From: Acidimicrobiia bacterium
GTDB lineage: Bacteria > Actinomycetota > Acidimicrobiia > Acidimicrobiales > AC-14
Length of the DNA: 64,000 nucleotides
Direction: 5' to 3'
Assembly: GCA_023265025.1 (NCBI GenBank)
Contig: JAHFUP010000009.1
Coordinates: 1 to 64,000 of the forward strand
Below, in pieces: positions 44,253-51,058 of the stretch (within the stretch, counting starts at the first letter, position 1; each line of letters starts with the position of its first letter). The notes below the pieces were generated by a model, which searched no databases, was not told where the DNA came from, and saw only the letters and a program-made list of their open reading frames with translations. Made by a program: the position numbers and the translations under genes.

Positions 44253-45459
44253 CCGGTGGCACGAAAGCCCGTTTGCCCCGCCCCTCGACGAGGCGCCAAC
44301 CGTCCAGGCTCTTGAGGTCGTGGTGATGGGGACACAACCTGTCCAGTAGATCGAGCGCGGTGAAGTGCGTCGCCGCCCAGTCCACCCGATGGTCGGTCTC
44401 CAGCCACGTCGAAGCCGAGCAGCCCTCGACGGCGCACGTCGGGTACAGCCACTCCAGTGCCGTCTGCTGTCGTGCGGTGGCCCGCCGGCCGAGATGGGCC
44501 ACGCCCACCACCGCCTTCCCGTCGGTCACCACCGCAGCGAGGAACGGATCGCCTGAGTCGAGCAGTTCCCGCACGGCGGAGACGGCCACCGGCCCGAAGC
44601 CGGCGATCTCGCACACCTCGCCCTCGATCACCCGGCCCCGCAGCAACGCCGGCAGGTCGATGCGGACAATGGTCTTGGCCCCTGAGCGCGCCGGCCGCGA
44701 CGCCGGCGCACACACCGCCTCAGCCAGAGCATCGGCGGCGTAGGCCTCGGAGGGCTCGGAGCGCCCTTCGGAGCGGGCCGTGCGGAACAGCCGGTCCCGA
44801 ATGGGCAGCAGGGCGGCCATGATCGCCGCCCCCACCTCAGGGTTGTCGCGCATACGGAGATTCCAGCCACCCTCGGCGTCACCCCAGGTACGCAGGAACC
44901 GCTCGTCGTGGATCTTGGCCCGCCGGGCCTCGGGGTCGGGCAGCGCCGCCGCCTTGGTCCGGGCGCACTCCTCCCGCAGCTCGGCCAGCGACGACGTCGC
45001 CGCCTTGGCCAGCAGCCGATCGGCGGCCGAAGCATCGATCGCCGCGGCGTCGGCCACCGCCGCCGCCTGCTGCGCCGACAAGGAACCAGCACGAGCGGCG
45101 GCGTCCACCGCCGGCAACTTCCCCAGCCGGCGGGCGGTGGTGATGCTCTCCGACGCCTGCCCCACCGACGTCCCCGTCGAGCGGGCCAGATGGTGGGCCG
45201 GCGATCGCTCCCCGGCCCGCTTCCACGCACCGCCGTCGGCCGCCCGGGCCGCGGCCAGCCCCTTCACCGTCGTCGCCATGCGCTCGATGGCCGCCGCCTC
45301 GACCACCACCACGCCGGCCGCCTCGCAACTCAGCAACGACGCGTCGAGCCCGGCCGCGTAGCGACCCATTGCATCCCGCAACTCCGCCAACCGCTCGCAC
45401 ATCGGCGCCATCTCCATCACGATGGAGGGCCGGACCAGCGAGGGAGAGTCGTCTCCCAC
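44203..45459 (-). CDS. DUF222 / 13E12-type HNH endonuclease
   Basis: The 418-residue protein has a helical DUF222 domain (about 20-330) and a C-terminal HNH motif (CAVEGCSASTWLETDHRVDW, then LCPHHHDLKSLDGW). The family is widespread and multicopy in actinobacteria; in M. tuberculosis several members are induced by DNA damage. An SOS box covers the GTG used here (45459), so the true start may be one of the ATGs at residues 15, 17 or 20; ATG at residue 20 has GGAG upstream. Function unproven, possibly a mobile nuclease. Confidence 0.85.
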   Translation of the reverse strand: MGDDSPSLVRPSIVMEMAPMCERLAELRDAMGRYAAGLDASLLSCEAAGVVVVEAAAIERMATTVKGLAAARAADGGAWKRAGERSPAHHLARSTGTSVGQASESITTARRLGKLPAVDAAARAGSLSAQQAAAVADAAAIDASAADRLLAKAATSSLAELREECARTKAAALPDPEARRAKIHDERFLRTWGDAEGGWNLRMRDNPEVGAAIMAALLPIRDRLFRTARSEGRSEPSEAYAADALAEAVCAPASRPARSGAKTIVRIDLPALLRGRVIEGEVCEIAGFGPVAVSAVRELLDSGDPFLAAVVTDGKAVVGVAHLGRRATARQQTALEWLYPTCAVEGCSASTWLETDHRVDWAATHFTALDLLDRLCPHHHDLKSLDGWRLVEGRGKRAFVPPDDPRHPRHGHAPASAA

Positions 45460-45473
45460 GAACGTATGTTCGT
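45458..45473 (-). promoter_or_regulatory. LexA/SOS box of the HNH gene
   Basis: ACGAACATACGTTCGT is a near-perfect match to the actinobacterial LexA site (CGAAC-N4-GTTCG, both half sites intact). A TACGTT -10-like box lies inside it (45466-45461, minus strand), so bound LexA would block transcription. Confidence 0.7.
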
Positions 45474-45676
45474 AGACTAGCCAACCGAAGCGGCCGGCGC
45501 AAGACCAGAAGCAAAGAAAATCGAAGTCGATTGGCAGCGTGCGCTCACACTGCGAGAAAAATCTGATGTCGTCGATGGTTTCGAGATGGATCGTCGAGTG
45601 CCGCGGTGGCGCGGCGAAGACGCATCTCCATTACGCACCGAGGCCCTGAAGCCGTCCTCCTTGCCTGGTGACGGCG

Positions 45677-45716
45677 CGTACGGGATCGTGACCTGGCCGT
45701 TCTCGGTAACCGGCAC
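45677..45716 (-). pseudogene. Decayed AbrB-type antitoxin start
   Basis: The first codons read VPVTENGQVTIP, matching RVTEKGQVTIP of the vapB gene at 40416, and then similarity stops. No PIN toxin follows. Upstream (45717-45744) an imperfect palindrome resembles the vapBC operator, but the -10 equivalent is TAGGAG instead of TAGGAT and the start is GTG. This is the remnant of a second TA module. Confidence 0.65.
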
Positions 45717-45786
45717 GTAGGACTCCTATTCGTAGGATTTCTACCTGTAACGCTCCGGGATTGTCGGGATGCGGGATGCTTGACGG

Positions 45787-46056
45787 ATGACGCTCCCTGA
45801 GGACAGTTCGCCAGAGCAGATCGTCGGCTGGTTCAGGGACGAGGGCTGGGAGTTGAAGCTTCATACGGAGCCGCCGCCGCGGGGAGAGGCAAAAGACGTA
45901 CCCCGAGCGCTTCGAGCGCTTCCTCGTTTCGGCCATTGGGCCGACCTTGTCTCCCTTGAGACTGGCGATGTCGTGTCGCGCTGGTATGGCGGCGGCATGG
46001 ACGAGGCGCAGGCGATCAGAAGCTCCTGGCGTCGGTGGCAGACCGAGCAACCCTAG
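45787..46056 (+). CDS. Small hypothetical protein
   Basis: The 89-residue soluble protein reads SPEQIVGWFRDEGWELKLHT, then WADLVSLETGDVVSRWYGGG and QAIRSSWRRWQTEQ. The tryptophan-rich, well-behaved sequence suggests a real gene, though I see no family. It is followed nine bases later by the lipoprotein hydrolase gene, and the TTG of that gene has its ribosome site at this stop. Confidence 0.5.
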   Translation: MTLPEDSSPEQIVGWFRDEGWELKLHTEPPPRGEAKDVPRALRALPRFGHWADLVSLETGDVVSRWYGGGMDEAQAIRSSWRRWQTEQP

Positions 46057-46065
46057 GAAGTCGGG

Positions 46066-47028
46066 TTGCACCTCCGAAGCTCAGTCGTCCTCTTGGCCGC
46101 GCTGCTGACGGCGTGCTCCGCTCGGGACGTCGCCGGCGGCCCGGTCACGACCACAGCGGTCGCCGTGGTGACCGCGCCGGCTCCCGCGCCGGACGTACTG
46201 CCGGTCGCCGCCACCCCTGACCCCGACCCGCCGCCGGCGGCGGCCCCGCTCCAAACACCCCTGCCAGTCGTCACTGCCGTCCTCGCGTTGGTCGACGAGA
46301 GCCGGCCGGTCGTCAGCTACGGGTCGACGATCTCCGACGTGCGCCCGCTCGACACCCTGCTTTGGTACCCCGCGGTGCCCGGTCGATGGCCGCTCGTCTT
46401 GTTCGCGCACGGCTACGCGGTCGGGCCTGACCCGTACGCGAGCCTGTGCGAGGCGTGGGCCGCCGCCGGCTACGTGGTCGCCGCCCCCCGGTTCCCGCGT
46501 ACCGATGAGCACGTGGCCGGCGAGAACCTCGACGAGTCCGACCTGGAGAACCAGCCCGGTGACATCAACTTCGTCATCGAAGCGCTCCTGGCGGCCGACG
46601 GTCCCGCGGCTGGCCTCGCCGACCCGTCACGGATCGCCGTCGCCGGTCACTCCGACGGGGGACTGACGGCGCTCGAAGTAGCCGCCGACCGGCCGGGCCT
46701 ACTGGGAGCGATCGCCCTTTCGACGTCGCCGGTCGGCCGGCCCGGAGAGAATCCGCCATTGCTCGTCGTCCAGGGCGACGAGGACGACATCAACGGCTGG
46801 GAGTACGGCCAGGCGATCTACGACGAGGCAGTGGCGCCCAAGTTCCTCGTGTACCTTCTCGGCGCCGGCCACCTCCCTCCATTCGAGGAGGGGAGCCCAT
46901 GGGAGACCGTCATCCGGGGGGTCACCATCTCGTTCTTGGATCGCTACGTCGCCGGCCGAGTGGACGACCGCCAGTCGCTCCTCGACGACGGCGAGCCGGG
47001 CCTGGCCACGGTGGAGGGCATTCGGTAG
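46066..47028 (+). CDS. Lipoprotein alpha/beta hydrolase (dienelactone/PET-hydrolase-like)
   Basis: The 320-residue protein has a lipoprotein signal (VVLLAALLTAC, lipobox LTAC), a Pro/Ala linker (to about 70) and an alpha/beta-hydrolase domain: oxyanion region LVLFAHGYAVG, nucleophile elbow AVAGHSDGGLTA, acid region VVQGDEDDING and a histidine in LLGAGHLPPFEEG. It is exported and lipid anchored. The substrate is unknown; chlorophyllase/cutinase-like relatives hydrolyse esters. TTG start follows AGGAAG at five bases. Confidence 0.78.
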   Translation: MHLRSSVVLLAALLTACSARDVAGGPVTTTAVAVVTAPAPAPDVLPVAATPDPDPPPAAAPLQTPLPVVTAVLALVDESRPVVSYGSTISDVRPLDTLLWYPAVPGRWPLVLFAHGYAVGPDPYASLCEAWAAAGYVVAAPRFPRTDEHVAGENLDESDLENQPGDINFVIEALLAADGPAAGLADPSRIAVAGHSDGGLTALEVAADRPGLLGAIALSTSPVGRPGENPPLLVVQGDEDDINGWEYGQAIYDEAVAPKFLVYLLGAGHLPPFEEGSPWETVIRGVTISFLDRYVAGRVDDRQSLLDDGEPGLATVEGIR

Positions 47029-47676
47029 TCAGGATCGCCCGACGGCGAGCACGGCCAGGTTCGTGGCGACGATCCTGGCTCGCGCCGGGTCGGCGTCGCT
47101 GGCCCGCACGATCATCGAAAGGCTCGAGCGCCTGACGTAGAGGGTCCGGGTGCCGGCGACCCAGCGGGCGCTGTCCCATGGCCCCGACACCTCTTGGCCG
47201 CTGGGCAGCGCCGACGTGGTGCCGGGGACGGCGTCGGCGAACTCGAGCTGCAACGGTGCCCGCTCGGTGCCGAGCACCCACTCGCAGCCCGGCGCTCCAT
47301 TCGGGCCCTGGCTCTGGCGCAACGCCACCGGCGTCGCCCCCGACGCCGTCGCCACGTCCTCGGTGGTCAGGAACGCGCACGTGCCGCCGCCGGTCGGCCG
47401 AGGTAGAGCTTCGGTTGTGGGGGTGGTGGCCTCGGCGGGGGGTGGTGTGTCGGGCGGGCGGGCGCCGGCGCCGGCACCGGGCGCCGGCGTCGGCGCCGCC
47501 GGCTGCGGGATGGTGCCGGCACCGGGCGGGACCGCCGCCGGCGCCGGCGCCGGCCCGACGACGCCGGCGCTGGTCGTCGCCGGCGCGGCCGGCTGGACGT
47601 CCTCGCCCACGTCACCGTCCCCGGCGAAAAGCGCGCCCAAGAGAACGATCACCGCAACGGCGACCCCGACCGCCAA
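47029..47676 (-). CDS. DUF3558-like anchored protein
   Basis: The 215-residue protein has an N-terminal membrane anchor (VGVAVAVIVLLGALFAG), a Pro/Ala/Thr-rich spacer (about 25-95) and a compact C-terminal domain with CAFLTTEDVATASG and CEWVLG, the cysteine pattern of DUF3558-type proteins. TTG 47676 is the only conventional start that keeps the anchor. It lies 20 bp after the Calx-beta gene on the same strand. Function unknown. Confidence 0.55.
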   Translation of the reverse strand: MAVGVAVAVIVLLGALFAGDGDVGEDVQPAAPATTSAGVVGPAPAPAAVPPGAGTIPQPAAPTPAPGAGAGARPPDTPPPAEATTPTTEALPRPTGGGTCAFLTTEDVATASGATPVALRQSQGPNGAPGCEWVLGTERAPLQLEFADAVPGTTSALPSGQEVSGPWDSARWVAGTRTLYVRRSSLSMIVRASDADPARARIVATNLAVLAVGRS

Positions 47677-47696
47677 GGCAACACGAAGGCGACCGG

Positions 47697-50543
47697 TCAG
47701 TCGTCGTCCTGGATGCGGCCCTCTCCATACCGCGCCGCGGCGTTGAGGCTGGCGCCCGACGGGTTGTAGATCTGGACCCAGAGGTTCTCAGTGCCCTCGC
47801 CGGCGGTGGTGTCCCCGATGATGTTGATGACGATCGACCCGGCGCTGAGGCCGGCGGGGATGGTCAGCGTCGACTCCTTGTACTGGTAGTCGACGTTGGA
47901 AGTCGCGGTCGACCCGTTGTAGCCCGGCATGGTGGCATAGGCGATGGTCACACCTGCGGCCCCCGCCGGCGCCGTGAGCGTGACGGGGAAGGTGATGGTG
48001 TTGGTCCCACCGACGTTGCCCTCGGGAGCCGGATCGGGCGTGCCGGTTCCGATGGACACCACCGGCGCGGCGGCATCGTCGTTCGAGATGGTCGCCATCC
48101 CGAAGCGGGTCCCCAGCGTGGCGCCGACCGGGTCGTAGAGCTGGACGAAGAAAGTCTCGTCGCCCTCAGAGGCCGTGTCGCCGATGATCGTCACGGTGAT
48201 GTTGGCTGTCGACGCACTGGGCGCGAAGATCGCCCGCGCCTCCTTGTACACGTAGTCGGCGCCGGGCGTGGTCTGGGTGGCGCCGGCGGTCGCCGAGCCG
48301 TACTGGGTGGCGTAGCTGACCGAGGCACCCGAAGGGCCGGCGGCGGGCGACAGGCTGAGGGGGAACGTGACGGTTTTCGTGCCCGAGTTGCCCTCGGTGA
48401 CCGGGGCCGGGGATCCGATGGACACCGTGGGCGCGGCGTCGTCGTTCTGGATCGTGCCCATCCCGAAGCTGTCGGCCAGGCTGGCGCCGGTCGCGTCGTA
48501 GAGCTGGACGAAGAACGTCTCGTCGGGCTCCCAGTTGGTGTCGCCGATGAGGCTCACGCTGACGGGCTTGCTGCTCTCACCGTTGGCGAAGGTGAGCATG
48601 CCCTCCTGGTAGCTGTAGTCGACGCCGGCGGTCGCGGACCCGTACTGCGTGGCGTACTTGACCGTCACGCCCCCCGGCCCTGCGGGCACCGAGAGCGAGA
48701 CGGTGAAGTTGAGCGCTCCGCTGTTCTCGGCGCCGGCGGCGTCGTTGACGCTGATCGCCGGCACGATGCCGGCGTCGTCGTTGGCGATGGTCGCCATCCC
48801 GAACCGGTCGCCCAGGGTGACGTTCTGCGGGAGCTGCGGGTCACCGGGGCCCACGAGCTGGATGAGCTGGACGAAGAAGGTCTCGTCGGGCTCGAGCGCG
48901 GTATCGCCGTTGATCATCACGGTGGCCGGCCTGGTAGTTGCGCCGGGCGTGAAGGTGACCGAGGACTCGGTGTACACGTAGTCCACGCCGGCGGTGGCCG
49001 AGCCGTACCCGGTCGCGTAGCCCACCGTCACAGGATCGGTCACCGCGGTCGACAGGCTGATGGTGAAGGTCACCGTGCTCGTGCCCGTGTTGCCTTCGGG
49101 GGCGGGGGAAGGCACGGCGTCGGACACATTGAGGGTGACCGGCGCACTGAGCGCGTTCGAGCAGTGCCTGGTGTTGCCGAGCGCGTCGGTGACGTCGAAC
49201 GACCAGGTCATCGGAAGGTCGCCCGTTTCGGCCGCCGGCGTGCGCGTGGCGGACACGGGGAGCGGCCCCTTGTACGGAGGCGCGTAGGTGTACGAGGTGG
49301 GCGTGGAGGATGGCGCGGGAACGACGTACTGGTTGTTCACCGACACTGTGGCGTTGGTGGCCGCGAGGTTGGTGATGGACGCGACGCCGCCGGCGTCGAA
49401 CACACCGATCAGCTCGGTGCGGGGGACCTGCGGCGTGGGGTCTGTCGGTCCCATCGGGGCGACGACGAGCACACCGCAGCTGGGCTTGGTCGTGTCCGCC
49501 CCGGGCGTCAGCGCCGGCGGGGTCGTGCCGCAGGTCACCTGGCCCTTGATGAGCTCGCCGATCGCCGTGGGCCCGAAGAGGTAGAGGTGGACTGCATTGA
49601 CGGTGAGGGAGCCGTCGGCGTTCACGATCTGCTCGTTGTAGACGGCGGTGAACACGTCACCGACGTTGGTGATCACGCCCGAGCGGGTGTAGTTGACCGG
49701 GGGGACGTTGGGCACCGGCTCGACGATGGTGGGCTCGCCGAACCCGTCCGTGGCGGTGGCGAGTGTCGCGTTCACGAACGTCGTCGACCCGGTGGTCGCC
49801 GTTTGCGACGCGGAGCACTCGACGTGCAGCGAGTCGCCCTCGGCCGGGGAGGGCCCGAACCCACCGGGCGCCGGCGTCGGTGGGTCGTTGAGCATGATGT
49901 CCGCGTAGCTCGTCACCGTCCCCCCGGCGGGGGTTCCCTTGGTGCTGGCGAAGATCGGGCCCGATGGCGGCGCCGAGGGAAGGGAGGCCGGCCACCGGCC
50001 GCCGAAGATGACCGCAGGACCGTACTGGGCCTTCGCTCCGTCAGGGTCCGTCGCGGTGATCGGGTCATCGGAGCCGGTCGTCGGCAGGTTCACGAACGGG
50101 GAGTACGAGACGTCCGTGGCCGCCAGGGGGCGGGTGACGACCAGCGCCACGCCGGTCGCAGTGGCCGTGGCATTGACCGACAGGTCGACCGACGTGGTCG
50201 AGTTGACGACGACGATGACCGCGCCGGCGGGGATGCCGGCGCCGGCGACCGTGCCGTTGAGGTCGGAGGCGAGGAAGTTCCCGCCGGCGGCGGTCACCGT
50301 CGGTGAGCCAGCGGTCGTGGTGCCGTTGGCGACGTTCCGGGCCGTGCCCCCACCGCAGCCCTTCAGGCCTTGGGGCCCGCCGAACAGACCGACGTTGGTG
50401 ATGTAGCCGCAGGCGCTCCCGCGCACTGTCGTGACCGCGGCGGCCGCCGGCCGTTGCCCGACGGCGATGGGGATCAACCCGGCGGCGAGGAAGAGAAAGA
50501 GCATCCCCACCATCCGACGCCGGCCGTCCGTCTCGGTGCGCAT
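47697..50543 (-). CDS. Secreted Calx-beta protein with uncharacterised N-domain
   Basis: The 948-residue protein has a signal peptide (cleavage near AAAA, 35-38), an N-terminal domain (about 41-338) starting CGYITNVGLFGGP and ending VKGQVTCG-like sequence, a short Ig-like stretch (to about 480), and four Calx-beta domains (about 485-948; repeated DETFFVQL, YGSATAGVDY, FGMATIANDD). Calx-beta motifs bind calcium and occur in adhesins. The N-domain also occurs inside the large protein at 54112. ATG 50543 follows GGGGGA at six bases. No sorting signal or membrane anchor is seen, so it is probably released. Confidence 0.82.
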   Translation of the reverse strand: MRTETDGRRRMVGMLFLFLAAGLIPIAVGQRPAAAAVTTVRGSACGYITNVGLFGGPQGLKGCGGGTARNVANGTTTAGSPTVTAAGGNFLASDLNGTVAGAGIPAGAVIVVVNSTTSVDLSVNATATATGVALVVTRPLAATDVSYSPFVNLPTTGSDDPITATDPDGAKAQYGPAVIFGGRWPASLPSAPPSGPIFASTKGTPAGGTVTSYADIMLNDPPTPAPGGFGPSPAEGDSLHVECSASQTATTGSTTFVNATLATATDGFGEPTIVEPVPNVPPVNYTRSGVITNVGDVFTAVYNEQIVNADGSLTVNAVHLYLFGPTAIGELIKGQVTCGTTPPALTPGADTTKPSCGVLVVAPMGPTDPTPQVPRTELIGVFDAGGVASITNLAATNATVSVNNQYVVPAPSSTPTSYTYAPPYKGPLPVSATRTPAAETGDLPMTWSFDVTDALGNTRHCSNALSAPVTLNVSDAVPSPAPEGNTGTSTVTFTISLSTAVTDPVTVGYATGYGSATAGVDYVYTESSVTFTPGATTRPATVMINGDTALEPDETFFVQLIQLVGPGDPQLPQNVTLGDRFGMATIANDDAGIVPAISVNDAAGAENSGALNFTVSLSVPAGPGGVTVKYATQYGSATAGVDYSYQEGMLTFANGESSKPVSVSLIGDTNWEPDETFFVQLYDATGASLADSFGMGTIQNDDAAPTVSIGSPAPVTEGNSGTKTVTFPLSLSPAAGPSGASVSYATQYGSATAGATQTTPGADYVYKEARAIFAPSASTANITVTIIGDTASEGDETFFVQLYDPVGATLGTRFGMATISNDDAAAPVVSIGTGTPDPAPEGNVGGTNTITFPVTLTAPAGAAGVTIAYATMPGYNGSTATSNVDYQYKESTLTIPAGLSAGSIVINIIGDTTAGEGTENLWVQIYNPSGASLNAAARYGEGRIQDDD

Positions 50544-50650
50544 TCAGTGTCCCCCGTTGTTCGAAAGCGCCGCGCATGTCGATCCATGCGAGCAACGACC
50601 AGTGTGGCGCAGAGTGGGCCGGCGGTCACGCACTACTGTCTATCGACGGC

Positions 50651-50679
50651 TTGCCCATAGCATGACCCATCCCTACAAT
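50651..50679 (+). promoter_or_regulatory. Sigma-70-like promoter of the lipoprotein-regulator operon
   Basis: TTGCCC (50651-50656) and TACAAT (50674-50679) are separated by exactly 17 bp. A start near 50686 would give a leader of about 58 nt before the lipoprotein ATG at 50744, which has GAGGAG upstream. Confidence 0.55.
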
Positions 50680-50743
50680 CGCTCAGATTCGGCATGGCAA
50701 GGCTTGGGGAGCCTCGGTACACAGTCTTTTCCGAGGAGCGGCG

Positions 50744-51058
50744 ATGAGGAATCGGTGGCGTAGGACTCGGCCAGTGGCTGCCGCTCTCTTGGGGTTGTTG
50801 CTGGTGGTGTCGTGCGCCGGTTCGGACTCGGACCCGGCGGCGGGACCTTCAACGACGTCACTCCCCGCCGACGGGGCGCACGCACCCACGACGCCCGTGC
50901 AGCCCGCCGGCTCGATCGTAACGCCCACATCGGTGCACCCGGTGGGTCCGACGACCACGCCGGCCACCGTGCACCCCGTCGGCCCCACGACACCCCCGTC
51001 GACGGTGCACCCCGTCGGCCCGACGACGAGCCGGTCGACCGTCCACCCGCCGCCGTGA
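50744..51058 (+). CDS. Small lipoprotein with VHPVGPTT repeats
   Basis: The 104-residue protein has a lipoprotein signal (ALLGLLLVVSCAG, lipobox VVSC), then a Thr/Pro spacer ending in four VHP(V/P)GPTT-like units encoded by a 24-bp tandem repeat (about 50934-51050). It has no globular domain, so it is probably a cell-surface spacer or sensor. GAGGAG precedes ATG 50744. The stop overlaps the start of the regulator gene (GTGA), so the two are coupled. Confidence 0.65.
   Translation: MRNRWRRTRPVAAALLGLLLVVSCAGSDSDPAAGPSTTSLPADGAHAPTTPVQPAGSIVTPTSVHPVGPTTTPATVHPVGPTTPPSTVHPVGPTTSRSTVHPPP

Noticed and set aside
50934-51050. 24-bp repeats in the lipoprotein gene as a CRISPR or iteron array
   Set aside because: The units are contiguous, in frame and encode VHPVGPTT; no origin or replication gene is nearby.
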